DNA of 33,825 nucleotides from contig JAAZBA010000059.1 in assembly GCA_012514045.1 (NCBI GenBank), positions 1-33,825 on the forward strand. Reading direction: 5' to 3'. The position numbers and the translations under genes are program-made. The notes under the pieces are model-generated. The model was not told the origin of the DNA. It made no database searches and saw only the letters and a program-made list of their open reading frames with translations. This DNA comes from Clostridiales bacterium. Lineage in GTDB: Bacteria > Bacillota > Clostridia > Oscillospirales > QAMX01. Shown piece after piece: positions 9,275 through 18,372 of the stretch. How positions within the stretch are numbered: the stretch's first letter is position 1; each line of letters starts with the position of its first letter.

Positions 9275-11278
9275 ATGGACAATATGCTGAACAATATGAA
9301 GGAAATACTCAGCCGTCAAGTCAGCGGTTTTCATCAATATGTGTTGACCGATCCTGTTCACCTGAGCTATGTCAGCCGTAATCTTTGTGAGATGATCGGT
9401 GTTCGTAAAGAAGAACTGCTGGATGACAGCAGCGATCGGTACGCACTGTTTGTGCATCCCGCTGATCGGAAGAAATATTCGGATTTTATAGAAAGACTTG
9501 CATGTAAAGATCAGACTCTTACCGAAGAGTATCGTCTCATAAAGAAAGACGGCACTGTAATTTGGGTAAGGGATATTGCTGCGTCTAAAAAGACATACAA
9601 GGGCATCCCTGTCGGCACTTCTGTTCTGACAGACATAACCGACCTGAAAAACGAAAATGACGATCTGCGGTTTTTAAATGAGACTATTCCCTGCGGTTTT
9701 TTGAAATACACCTGTGAGAAGCAGCCGAGAATAACCTATATCAATCAAAAAATGATCGATATACTGCGTCTTCCGGAGACAAGGGACGGAGAACTGGATT
9801 ATCTGGAAATGTATAAGAGCAACATTTTTCTGATGATTCCGATGGAGGAACGAAGAAGATTTTCAAAGTATCTTAACCGTGTTTATTCTTCGGAAACTCC
9901 CATTGCCGGAGAGATAGCTGTGCTTCGCTGTGACGGTACCCGTGCCTATTTATTCGGATGGGTTACAAAAGGCGTTAATGAACAAGGCGAAGCGGAGTTC
10001 CAAAGCGTTTGTATGGATATTACAGAACGATATCAAATGAGAAAGACGAGCGAAACTAAGCGTTATCTGAAAGCACTTACTGATGTCTACGATATGATTT
10101 TTGAATTTAATTTGGATGCTAACACCGTGAAATGCTTGCATAGCGATGAAAAATCATATTTTAAGAGATTTGAGGATATCGCGATGCAGATCGAAGATGC
10201 GCTGGAGAGATGGCTTCTTGTTTCGATTGCTCCCGAAAACCAGGACAATGTTCGCGGCTTTTTTAAGGATTTTTGCCAGAAAAGGCTTTACGAGGCTGAT
10301 TCGAAGCCGCCGCAAATAACCTACAGCGCGCTTTCCACTGATGGGACTATCAGAAATTATACAGGAGTTTTCATTAAAGTTGATGAATCGGTAAGTTTCT
10401 ATTGCTGCCGTAAAATGCAGGACGCTTCTAATACGGAAGCGCTGAAAAGCGAAAACGACCAGCTAAAAGAAGACATGCGGGATTTGGTTATGCGGTTTTC
10501 CGATGGTATCGCCGCTTTTGAGGTGTCGCCGAAAGGGCTGGTGAGGCCGCTGTACGCCAGCGAAAATGTGTGTGAGTTTTTCGGTTATACGAAAGAGGAA
10601 TGGCTTCCACTGACAACACGCTTTACACCTTTGGAAAATTTCGTAGCGTACAGCGAAGTAGCATATGAGGATTTTGCTGAGCTTCTCAGGAAAGGCGAGG
10701 CTGAGTTTTCCTATTTTGACGTTAAAACGGAAGCAGAGCGTAAAATCAAAGCCATCTGCTCACAAAGAGAGCAGAGCGGCGCATCTTCCAGGTACGTTAT
10801 GCTTTATGCCATAGAAGACACTGAGTCCGAAGAGAATAAGGTATTGCCTGAGAATAGCACCGTTTCTATTCGCACATTCGGGTACTTTGATGTGTTCGTC
10901 GGCGATAAGCCGATCGCGTTCCGCAACAAAAAATCAAAAGAGCTTTTGGCGCTTCTCGTCGATCGCAGAGGCGGATATGTTACATCTGAAGAGGCTATCG
11001 GGTTTTTGTGGGAAAATGAACCCGCCAACGCCATGACACTTTCCAGATATCGCAAGGTTGCGCTGCGATTGAAGAACACATTGGAAGAATATGGTATTCC
11101 GGACATTATTGAATCAGTTGACGGCAAACGTCGTATTGTAATGGAGGAAGTCCAATGCGATCTGTTCAATTATCTTTCCGGAAAAGAAGAATTCTCTCAG
11201 CTTTTCAAGGGTAGTTACCTGACAAATTACAGCTGGGGAGAAACAACTCTGGGAGAGCTGATGAGCAATCAGAAATAG
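9275..11278 (+). CDS. Multi-PAS sensor protein with SARP-type DNA-binding domain
   Basis: This is a 667-aa cytoplasmic regulator. The first part resembles PAS/PAC repeats: residues about 10-130 end in a PAC-like GIPVGTSVLTDITDL, and a second ends in EFQSVCMDITERYQM near 255. A third divergent sensor segment and a fourth PAS-like segment (SENVCEFFGYTKEEW) follow. From about residue 530 (VSIRTFGYFDVFVGDKPIAF) to 630 it has the OmpR/SARP-like winged helix seen as the output domain of clostridial SARP regulators, with the short tail FKGSYLTNYSWGE. There is no transmembrane segment or receiver domain, so the signal is probably a small molecule or redox state. The start has a good AAAGGAG site. It lies next to lipid genes and 9 bases before a thioesterase, so a role in acyl metabolism is an inference. 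Confidence 0.8.
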   Translation: MDNMLNNMKEILSRQVSGFHQYVLTDPVHLSYVSRNLCEMIGVRKEELLDDSSDRYALFVHPADRKKYSDFIERLACKDQTLTEEYRLIKKDGTVIWVRDIAASKKTYKGIPVGTSVLTDITDLKNENDDLRFLNETIPCGFLKYTCEKQPRITYINQKMIDILRLPETRDGELDYLEMYKSNIFLMIPMEERRRFSKYLNRVYSSETPIAGEIAVLRCDGTRAYLFGWVTKGVNEQGEAEFQSVCMDITERYQMRKTSETKRYLKALTDVYDMIFEFNLDANTVKCLHSDEKSYFKRFEDIAMQIEDALERWLLVSIAPENQDNVRGFFKDFCQKRLYEADSKPPQITYSALSTDGTIRNYTGVFIKVDESVSFYCCRKMQDASNTEALKSENDQLKEDMRDLVMRFSDGIAAFEVSPKGLVRPLYASENVCEFFGYTKEEWLPLTTRFTPLENFVAYSEVAYEDFAELLRKGEAEFSYFDVKTEAERKIKAICSQREQSGASSRYVMLYAIEDTESEENKVLPENSTVSIRTFGYFDVFVGDKPIAFRNKKSKELLALLVDRRGGYVTSEEAIGFLWENEPANAMTLSRYRKVALRLKNTLEEYGIPDIIESVDGKRRIVMEEVQCDLFNYLSGKEEFSQLFKGSYLTNYSWGETTLGELMSNQK

Positions 11279-11287
11279 AGGATTGAT

Positions 11288-11695
11288 ATGAGCAAGTACA
11301 TCCATAAGGTCAATTATTATGAGACCGATAAAATGGGGATAACCCACCATTCAAATTATATTCGCTTTATGGAAGAGGCAAGATTGAATTTTTTGTCTGA
11401 AATAGGTTATCCGATGACACGTCTAGAGGCCGAAGGCATCACTTCGCCTGTGGTATCGGTAAGCTGTGAGTATAAGTACACCACCACCTATAGCGATGAA
11501 ATTGAGATTGAGGTAAGCGTAGCTGGGTACAATGGAGTAAAACTGACACTTTTCTACGAAATGAGGAACAAACAGAATGATGTATTGATAGCAACCGCTT
11601 CATCTGTTAATTGCTTTATTGATGAAAATGGAAAACCGATCGCATTGAGAAAATATGTTCCCGATTTTGATGATATATTAAAAACAATAGATTGA
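11288..11695 (+). CDS. YbgC-like acyl-CoA thioesterase (hotdog fold)
   Basis: This 135-aa 4-hydroxybenzoyl-CoA thioesterase family protein hydrolyses acyl-CoA or acyl-ACP thioesters. The signature YYETDKMGITHHSNYIRFMEEAR at the N-terminus holds the catalytic Asp14 and the usual His/Asn-Tyr residues. Its natural acyl chain cannot be deduced. It starts 9 bases after the PAS-SARP gene, with GAGGATTG as its ribosome site, so the two are cotranscribed. It ends just before a strong terminator. Confidence 0.87.
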   Translation: MSKYIHKVNYYETDKMGITHHSNYIRFMEEARLNFLSEIGYPMTRLEAEGITSPVVSVSCEYKYTTTYSDEIEIEVSVAGYNGVKLTLFYEMRNKQNDVLIATASSVNCFIDENGKPIALRKYVPDFDDILKTID

Positions 11696-11707
11696 CCGTA
11701 TAAATAA

Positions 11708-11745
11708 AAAAGAAAGCGATACATTTTAAGTTATCGCTTTCTTTT
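11708..11745. terminator. Bidirectional rho-independent terminator
   Basis: A 14-bp perfect stem (arms 11708-11721 and 11732-11745, AAAAGAAAGCGATA and its complement) encloses a 10-base loop. It is followed by a T-rich tract on the plus strand, and on the minus strand by TTTTTATTTAT. It lies between the converging thioesterase and ceramidase-like genes and can serve both transcripts. Confidence 0.9.
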
Positions 11746-11779
11746 GTTTTTAAATATTTGATTTTATAAAGAATCCTTT

Positions 11780-13363
11780 TTACTTAAGTCCGGATAGCAT
11801 TGACAGAGTCTCTTCAACGAGTCTCTGTCCCCCCTCAGGAGAAACTGCGTTGCAGAACACGCTGGCGGAATAGCCCTTGCCGGCGACACCGCGCTCTGTT
11901 GCGAGGTATGACCCGCTGCCTCTGCCATCCGGCTGACCACAGAGCTGCACGATAAAAGTCTGCGCAAAGGGGCTTCTCGCCTGAATGCGGTGCATGAAGT
12001 CCATATACAGCTCGAACTGACTTGTCGCGAAGGCTATGTTGCCGACCTTTACGGCGTGAACTTCGGCGGAAAACGTTGGCTTAATTTTCGAAGCTTCATA
12101 TCTCTGCGCTATGCGGACAAAACGGTTGCGCTTCGATTTTAGAATGGAGTTGTAGTCAAGATTTTCTTTCGCGCTGCCTATGTCGAATTTGAACGGCTCC
12201 TTCTTGAGCTGCTCTATACTTTCAAGCGCGGTATTGTACTGTTCCTCACTTATATCACGTCTCTCAAGCTCCAGAGTGCGAACTTCGTGCGCAAGCGCCG
12301 CGCCGTAATCTATGTCGTTCTTCGCCCAGCTGTATATCTCCTCAACCGCAAAGCATACCCGCTCGGCTATATCCCTGCGCGCAAGCTCCTCGACACGTCC
12401 GGTTACGTCATCTACACCATACTTGAGCATAAAACGTCTGTTCTGCGCTTTTTTATAGTGTAGTATACGCGGCGACAGATCACCGCCGGCGGCGCACTGA
12501 GCGAGGATAGGGATGTTCCCGAGCTTTTCACGCACGGCTTTTTTCACATCGTGCCAGTAGTCGGCGCTTATAAGCTGGCTGTATTCGCTTTCTGAGCACT
12601 GGGAGGGGCAGGGGATATTGATGACCGCGCCTGTCAGTTTCTTTTCGGTATCGAAAGCAAACATTACGTTTACGGTGTGGTCTGCGCCGGCCTCGTAGTG
12701 GCTGAATTGTTCGTCATCTGTGTTTCCGTACATGACTGCGTGACCGTGCACAGCGGTGAGCGAATTGAGCTCTACTCCGGGACGCTTGGAATAGTCGTCA
12801 AAATAGACAGTTCTGCGGCTGTGCGCGACGACAGCATAGCCGTAACCATAGGCGATGCCCGTCTCGCGGCGCGTTTCGTAGGCTTCAATTATAGCGTCTG
12901 ACACTTGCTCCGCGACATAGTCTCTATATTCATCGCTCGACGATATTTGCATTCCCGGGCGCGGGACATCCATAAAGGACTGAGGGATATACGTTTCCAA
13001 TTCTTTTTTGAGCTGTTCCTCGGAAAATCGCTCAATCAGCGTCTCATCGAGCTTACCGCCGTCGTAATAATGGCTAGCGGCATTGTGGGAATGGGTCATG
13101 AAGGCGATTATTTTGCTCTCTGTCAGCTGTGGACACTTATTTACCGCTTTTCCACGGATTTCATCTGTGATCCACTTGCGCATACTCGTGCCGTCTATCG
13201 AAACAAAAACAGTGACGTCTCCTCCATTCTCAAGCACGAGCGCCGTCGTTGTCAGCGGATCCACAACGCCTTCGGATATTCTCATATTGTGATGTCCGGG
13301 GATATGGGACGGACCCTTCGGAGTGATGTCGCGCTCCGCCCAGCCTGCTTTCAGTTTTCCCAT
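11780..13363 (-). CDS. Neutral/alkaline ceramidase-like hydrolase, copy 1 (subgroup A)
   Basis: This 527-aa protein has the N-terminal domain of the neutral/alkaline non-lysosomal ceramidase family, which is a zinc amidase. The start reads MGKLKAGWAERDITPKGP, with no signal peptide, so it acts in the cytoplasm. Candidate catalytic residues map in order: His91/His93 in MTHSH, His206 in TAVHGHAVMYG, the family's serine in GDLSP (Ser297), Glu451 in QFELYMDF and Tyr486 in GSYLATER. Glu-to-Tyr spacing is 35, close to the 37 known for the Pseudomonas enzyme. It is shorter than secreted ceramidases (about 650-700 aa) and seems to lack their C-terminal Ig-like domain. It is the last gene of the minus-strand operon. 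A ceramide substrate is not implied; an N-acyl amide or similar bond is an inference. Confidence 0.8.
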   Translation of the reverse strand: MGKLKAGWAERDITPKGPSHIPGHHNMRISEGVVDPLTTTALVLENGGDVTVFVSIDGTSMRKWITDEIRGKAVNKCPQLTESKIIAFMTHSHNAASHYYDGGKLDETLIERFSEEQLKKELETYIPQSFMDVPRPGMQISSSDEYRDYVAEQVSDAIIEAYETRRETGIAYGYGYAVVAHSRRTVYFDDYSKRPGVELNSLTAVHGHAVMYGNTDDEQFSHYEAGADHTVNVMFAFDTEKKLTGAVINIPCPSQCSESEYSQLISADYWHDVKKAVREKLGNIPILAQCAAGGDLSPRILHYKKAQNRRFMLKYGVDDVTGRVEELARRDIAERVCFAVEEIYSWAKNDIDYGAALAHEVRTLELERRDISEEQYNTALESIEQLKKEPFKFDIGSAKENLDYNSILKSKRNRFVRIAQRYEASKIKPTFSAEVHAVKVGNIAFATSQFELYMDFMHRIQARSPFAQTFIVQLCGQPDGRGSGSYLATERGVAGKGYSASVFCNAVSPEGGQRLVEETLSMLSGLK

Positions 13364-13406
13364 ACTGTTATGATCCTTTCGCTGTATTATGCGAGGTTAT
13401 TACATG

Positions 13407-13436
13407 CAGCCACCCGAACTTCTATCCGGGCGGCTG
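13407..13436 (-). promoter_or_regulatory. Intercistronic stem-loop between ceramidase-like copies 2 and 1
   Basis: In the minus-strand RNA, CAGCCGCCCG (from 13436 down) pairs with CGGGUGGCUG (ending at 13407) through 10 bp including one G-U, with a 10-base loop. No U-tract follows, so it is more likely an RNA-stability or processing element than a terminator. Confidence 0.5.
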
Positions 13437-13451
13437 TGGATTGATTATTCT

Positions 13452-15056
13452 TTAGTCGCTGAGTTTGCGCAACTCTTCAAGAGTTTTTTCGACAAGCTCC
13501 TGACCGCCCTCGTATGAGACAACGTTACAGAACCTCGACGCGGAATACCCTTTGCCCTCATTGGCGCGCTCGGTGCACAGATAAGATCCGGAGTTTGCCA
13601 AGGGCTGCGCGCACAACTGAACAATAAAAGTCTGGCGGAAGGGACTTCTCGCCTGGATACGGTGCATGAAGTCCATATAGAGCTCAAACTGATTCGAGGC
13701 GAATGCGATGTCGCCGATGCGAATAATATGAACCTCGGTGCTGTGCTTGTCGCTCTGCTTCTGGCTTTCGTAGCGAAGCATCAAAGCCTTGTTGCGAAGC
13801 GCCTGAGACGGTCCGACAGAACGCTGCTCAAGCTGCTCTATCTCGTCACCTTCAATTTTCTCGGGTTTCATGTTCATATACATCTCGTAATCGCTTTTGG
13901 AAATCTCGTACTCCTCATCGGTGATCATTCTGCGTGAAAGCTCAAACGTCTTAACAGTGTGCTTTACCGGCGCATCGTAGACAATGGCTTTCTTAGCCCA
14001 CGCCAGCGCCTCGTCAAAGGCATACGCGACTCTCTCGGCAATATCGCGGCGAGCGTACAGCTCGCGGTTGATGTTTTCAGGCTGAGAATCGTCGTAAATG
14101 CCCTCATATTTGAGGCGGAAGCGGCGGTCCTGAGCCTTCCTGTAGTGCATAATACGCGGAGAAAGGTCTCCGCTGGCGGCAGCCTGACCGATCAGCGGAA
14201 TGTCACCGTATCTCGCGTGGATTTCGCGGCGGATATCCGTCCAGTAGTCGGCGGTGACGCCGCGCAAGCCCTCGGTATTCTGGGAAGGGCACGGAATATT
14301 GACGACAGCTCCCGTCAAATTGCCCTTTGTGTCGAAGGTATAGAGGAGGTTGACCGTATGGTCGGCGCCCGCCTCATAGTGACTGAACTGCTCGTCATTT
14401 GGATTGCCGTACATCATCGCGTGGCCGTGAAGCGCAGTGGCGGCGTTTAGCTTTACGCCAGGACGCTTTGAAATATCGTCGAAGTAGACTGTTCTGCGGC
14501 TGTGAGAGACGACAGCGAAGCCGTAAGCCGCGGAAATGCCGCCCTCGGCGCGGTTGGCATACGCCTCACAGATGGCGTCAGACGCCTGCTCGGTGAGAAA
14601 ATCGCGGTAATCGTCGCCGCTCATGACATCGAGTCCGCCCAGATCCACATAACTGCGAAGCGACATTATCTCGGTGCGTTCGCGCTCTTTTTCAAGCTGC
14701 TCCCGTGTGTAGCCGAGCTTCATTAGGCGGTCCAGGTTCAGCTTCTCCCTCGTGTCGTGGCGCTGGTCAGGACCGGTGTGCGCGTGAGTGGAGTTTGCGA
14801 GTATCTTCCACACGTCGATTTCGGGGTTCTTCTCCATGACTTTCGCGCGAATCTCGTCGATTACGAAAGGCATGAGCGACATACAGTCGACAGACAGGAA
14901 TATAGCCGTATCGTCACCGCCGTCGACGACGAGGGCGGTACAGCTTATCGGGTCGTATACGCCTCTCGAGAAGCGGTAAACAATATGTCCGGGCAAGTCA
15001 GTGAGCTTATCGACGGTTATGTCGCGCCTCGCCCATCCGATTTTAAGAGTTCCCAT
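13452..15056 (-). CDS. Neutral/alkaline ceramidase-like hydrolase, copy 2 (subgroup B)
   Basis: A 534-aa paralogue of the preceding gene with the same fold and no signal peptide. It keeps NSTHAHTGP (first zinc His pair), ALHGHAMMYGN, SGDLSPRIM (serine motif), QFELYMDFMHRIQ and SGSYLCTER. It belongs with copy 3 in a subgroup whose N-terminus reads DLPGHIVYRFSRGVYDP and whose first His motif is the classic ceramidase THxHTGP, instead of the HYYDGG version of copies 1, 4 and 5. The ribosome site is AAGGAG, 8-9 bases before the ATG. There is a 39-base gap after copy 3, consistent with cotranscription. Confidence 0.8.
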   Translation of the reverse strand: MGTLKIGWARRDITVDKLTDLPGHIVYRFSRGVYDPISCTALVVDGGDDTAIFLSVDCMSLMPFVIDEIRAKVMEKNPEIDVWKILANSTHAHTGPDQRHDTREKLNLDRLMKLGYTREQLEKERERTEIMSLRSYVDLGGLDVMSGDDYRDFLTEQASDAICEAYANRAEGGISAAYGFAVVSHSRRTVYFDDISKRPGVKLNAATALHGHAMMYGNPNDEQFSHYEAGADHTVNLLYTFDTKGNLTGAVVNIPCPSQNTEGLRGVTADYWTDIRREIHARYGDIPLIGQAAASGDLSPRIMHYRKAQDRRFRLKYEGIYDDSQPENINRELYARRDIAERVAYAFDEALAWAKKAIVYDAPVKHTVKTFELSRRMITDEEYEISKSDYEMYMNMKPEKIEGDEIEQLEQRSVGPSQALRNKALMLRYESQKQSDKHSTEVHIIRIGDIAFASNQFELYMDFMHRIQARSPFRQTFIVQLCAQPLANSGSYLCTERANEGKGYSASRFCNVVSYEGGQELVEKTLEELRKLSD

Positions 15057-15095
15057 ATTGAAGTCTCCTTAGCTTTGTGACTTAGTTGTTTAGAC

Positions 15096-16706
15096 TTAAT
15101 TCTCGTGTATTTTGTTTAGCATTTCGAGTGTGCCCTCGACAAGATCCTGTCCTCCTTTTACAGAGGCGAGGTTATCGTACATGCTGGTGGAATAGCCCTT
15201 GTTCTCGAACGCTCTCTGAGTGCATATATATGTTTCTCCCCCTCTGAGCGTCATTCCGCAAAGCTGCACGACGAAGGTCTGTCCGAAGGGGCTTCTCGCC
15301 TGAATGCGGTGCATGAAGTCCATATACAGCTCAAATGTGTTCGTGGCAAACGCCATATCATCAACACGGACGGCGTGAACTTCGGCGGCAACCTTTTTGT
15401 CGGGCGACTGATTGTTATATCGGTGGATAACATGCTTTAGTCTTATGATGGACGCGGGGTAATTTGAGAGCTCGACGAGTCTGAAGTATGGATCGTCGCT
15501 GGTCGCGGTCTGCTCACGCTGCTCGTAGTCGGCAAGCATATCGACGGCGAGCTTGTATTCCTCGTCAGTGATAAGTCTCGGGTCGAGCTGAAGAAGTTTC
15601 GTCTCGTGCTTCAGAGTAATGTCGCGGCGGATGTCCTTCTTCGCCCAGGAAAGCACCTCGTCAAACGCCCAGCAGATCCTCTCCGCTATGTCACGGCGGT
15701 TTTTAAGCTCTCTGTTCTGTATCTCATTCTGCTGCGGGTCGGTTTCCTCGCCGAATTTGAGGTTGAGACGGCGGTCAAACGCCTTTTTGTAGTGCATCAT
15801 GTGGGGCGACAGGTCGCCGGCGGCAGCGCACTGGGGCAGTATAGGAATGTTGCCGTATTTCGCTCTCAGCTCGCGCTTTACATCGCACCAGTAGTCGGCG
15901 GTGAGCATATTCATGCCTTCGGAGCACTGGGAAGGGCAGGGCACGTTGATTACCGCGCCATTCAGCTTGTCGTTTTCATCGAAGGTAAAGAGAATATTAA
16001 CAAAATGGTCGGCTCCCGCCTCGTAATGGCTGAACTGGGGATCCGTTGTGTCGCCGTACATCATGGCGTGGCCGTGGACAGCGGTTCTCGCGTTGCGCTC
16101 GACACCCGGGCGCTTGGAAAGATCGTCAAAATAGACGGCGCGGCGGCTGTGACCGACAACGGCGTAGCCGTAGCCGTAGGAGAAACCGCCATACTTGCGG
16201 TTGGCGTAAGCTTCGCATATCGCGTCTGATGCGAGATCGGTGAAATATTCGCGGGAGTCATCTCCGTCGCCTATCTCGATGTCACCGTTGTCGACGTAAT
16301 TAAAGAGCGACGCCCCTTCCTCATACTCCGCGACAGCCCTGATCGTCTCCTCTGAGTAGCCAAGCTTACAAAGGCGCTCTATGTTAAGTTTTCCCGGAAT
16401 TTCGTGGTCATAGCTGGGGCCGGTGTGGGCGTGGGTGGTGTTTGCGATGATTTTCCACACATCTATCTCGGGATTTTTCTCGAGAACTTTGGCGCGTATT
16501 TCATCAAGGGCAAAGGCGCGCAGCGCCATACCGTCGACGGAGAGGAAAATCGCGATATCCTCACCGTTTTCGAGGACGAGCGCTGTCGTCGTCAACGGGT
16601 CATGAACGCCGTCGCGGGGAAAGTGGTAAGCGAGATGACCGGGGAGGTTTATCATCTTTCTGTAGGTGATGTCTCTTTCTGCCCAGCCGATTTTAAGTTT
16701 TCCCAT
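15096..16706 (-). CDS. Neutral/alkaline ceramidase-like hydrolase, copy 3 (subgroup B)
   Basis: A 536-aa paralogue, closest to copy 2. It has NTTHAHTGPSYDHE, AVHGHAMMYGD, AAGDLSPHMM, TFELYMDFMHRIQARSPF and ETYICTQR, so the zinc ligands and serine motif are all retained. The segment after the first His motif is longer and different from that of subgroup A (KLNIERLCKLGYS). It lies 69 bases downstream of copy 4. A weak purine-rich site (AAAGGAAACGGT) precedes the ATG. No export signal is present. Confidence 0.8.
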   Translation of the reverse strand: MGKLKIGWAERDITYRKMINLPGHLAYHFPRDGVHDPLTTTALVLENGEDIAIFLSVDGMALRAFALDEIRAKVLEKNPEIDVWKIIANTTHAHTGPSYDHEIPGKLNIERLCKLGYSEETIRAVAEYEEGASLFNYVDNGDIEIGDGDDSREYFTDLASDAICEAYANRKYGGFSYGYGYAVVGHSRRAVYFDDLSKRPGVERNARTAVHGHAMMYGDTTDPQFSHYEAGADHFVNILFTFDENDKLNGAVINVPCPSQCSEGMNMLTADYWCDVKRELRAKYGNIPILPQCAAAGDLSPHMMHYKKAFDRRLNLKFGEETDPQQNEIQNRELKNRRDIAERICWAFDEVLSWAKKDIRRDITLKHETKLLQLDPRLITDEEYKLAVDMLADYEQREQTATSDDPYFRLVELSNYPASIIRLKHVIHRYNNQSPDKKVAAEVHAVRVDDMAFATNTFELYMDFMHRIQARSPFGQTFVVQLCGMTLRGGETYICTQRAFENKGYSTSMYDNLASVKGGQDLVEGTLEMLNKIHEN

Positions 16707-16775
16707 ACCGTTTCCTTTCTTTTTTTAACGCTTTCTCTCCCCGGAGGAAGGGAAGCGATGAGAATAATATATTTA

Positions 16776-18368
16776 TCAGTCAGCCAGTTCGTTTAGGATA
16801 TCAAGCGTTCTGTTGACCATTTCCTGGCCTCCCTCACAGGAGACGAGGTTGCAGAACATGGAAGCGGAGTAACCTCTTCCTTCACGAGCGCGCTCGGTAC
16901 ACAGGTAGGAACCGCCTTCCATGCCGGGCTGACCGGCAATCTGTACGATGAAGGTCTGCTCAAAGGGGCTTCTTGCCTGAATGCGGTGCATATAATCCAT
17001 ATAAAGCTCGAAGCGGTTGGAGGCAAAAGCGATATCACCGATCCTGATGACGTGCATCTCCATCGGGAATTTCTTCTCTGTCTTCTGGTTTTTGTAGCGG
17101 TCTATTATTTTGCTGAAACGGTTGCGTTTGGACTTAAGGACGGAGTTGTTGTTGAGATTATGTCTTGCAGTTTCGAGGTCATAGCGATAATCTTCCTTGG
17201 CAAGCTCTTCGAGCTGCTGCAGAGAGTACTCATATTCCTCGTCTGTAATCATTCTCTTTGAAAGCTCGACGGTTTCAACGACGTGCGCGAGCTTTACGTC
17301 TTTCTTTATGTCCTTCTTAGCCCAGGAAAGAACCTCATCGAACGCCCACGCGACGCGCTCACCTATCTCAAGGCGCTCAATGTTCTCGCAATTGCCTTTG
17401 AGTTCTTCGGAGGTCTTGTCGTACTTGAGCGTGAACTTGTGGACTCTGGCATCTAGGTAGTACTGCTGATGGGGAGAAAGATCACCGCCGGCGGCGCACT
17501 GACCGAGTATTTTGATATCATCGCCGTACTTCGCGCGGATTTCTCTCTTTATGTCATGCCAGTAGTCTGCGGTGAGGTTAAGGTAGCATTGGCTTTCGGA
17601 CGCCTGCGACGGGCAGGGGATGTTGATTATTGCGCCGGTGAGCTTGTCTGCAGCGTCGAATGTGAACATGATGTTTATAAACGGATCGTCGCCTGCCTCA
17701 AAGTGGCTGAAGTTGTCGTCGTTGGTGTTGCCGTACATGACAGCGTGACCGTGGACAGCGGTAAGAGAGTTGAGCTCGACGTCCGGGCGTTTGGAATAGT
17801 CGTCGAAGTAGACGGTTCTGCGGCTTCTCGCGACGATGGCATAACCGTAGCCGTAACCGATACCGCCTTCTGCGCGCTTCTCATACGCCTCACAGATGGC
17901 TTCGGAGGCGCTCTGAGCGAGGAACTCGCGGTACTTGTCGCTTGACTCGATCTCCATGCCGGGGCGCGGCACATCCATGTAACTATTGGGGATGTACGAT
18001 GCCAGCATCGCCTTAAGCTGCTCGTCGGTGTACTGATCCTTGATATATTCGGAAAGCTCGCCTCCATCGTAGTAATGGCTCGGCGCCTCATGCGTATGGG
18101 TGGCGTTGGCAAGAATCTTCATTACGGGGATTTCGGGGTTTATTTTCGCGACTCTGCCGCGGATTTCGTCGAGCAGGAAGCAGCGGATAACGACGCAGTC
18201 GATGGAGAGGAATATCGCCATATCATCGCCGGAGTCGACAACGAGCGCTGTTGTCGTGATGGGGTCCATGACGCCGACAGAGATTCTCATATTGAAGTGT
18301 CCGGGTATAAAATGCGGTCCCGAGGGCGTAACATCGCGTTCCGCCCAGCCTATTTTAATAGTACCCAT
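16776..18368 (-). CDS. Neutral/alkaline ceramidase-like hydrolase, copy 4 (subgroup A)
   Basis: A 530-aa paralogue, most like copy 5. It has NATHTHEAPSHYYDGGEL, AVHGHAVMYGN, AGGDLSPHQQYY, RFELYMDYMHRIQARSPF and GGSYLCTER. In the first motif Gly of HTGP is replaced (HTHEAP). The start is 4 bases after the stop of copy 5, and its ribosome site GGAGG lies inside the last codons of copy 5, so the two are translationally coupled. No signal peptide or membrane segment is seen. Confidence 0.8.
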   Translation of the reverse strand: MGTIKIGWAERDVTPSGPHFIPGHFNMRISVGVMDPITTTALVVDSGDDMAIFLSIDCVVIRCFLLDEIRGRVAKINPEIPVMKILANATHTHEAPSHYYDGGELSEYIKDQYTDEQLKAMLASYIPNSYMDVPRPGMEIESSDKYREFLAQSASEAICEAYEKRAEGGIGYGYGYAIVARSRRTVYFDDYSKRPDVELNSLTAVHGHAVMYGNTNDDNFSHFEAGDDPFINIMFTFDAADKLTGAIINIPCPSQASESQCYLNLTADYWHDIKREIRAKYGDDIKILGQCAAGGDLSPHQQYYLDARVHKFTLKYDKTSEELKGNCENIERLEIGERVAWAFDEVLSWAKKDIKKDVKLAHVVETVELSKRMITDEEYEYSLQQLEELAKEDYRYDLETARHNLNNNSVLKSKRNRFSKIIDRYKNQKTEKKFPMEMHVIRIGDIAFASNRFELYMDYMHRIQARSPFEQTFIVQIAGQPGMEGGSYLCTERAREGRGYSASMFCNLVSCEGGQEMVNRTLDILNELAD

Positions 18369-18372
18369 TTTT

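Noticed and set aside
16716..16760. Possible hairpin between ceramidase-like copies 4 and 3
   Set aside because: The arms pair only through several G-T matches that become A-C mismatches in the minus-strand transcript, so the RNA stem would be weak.
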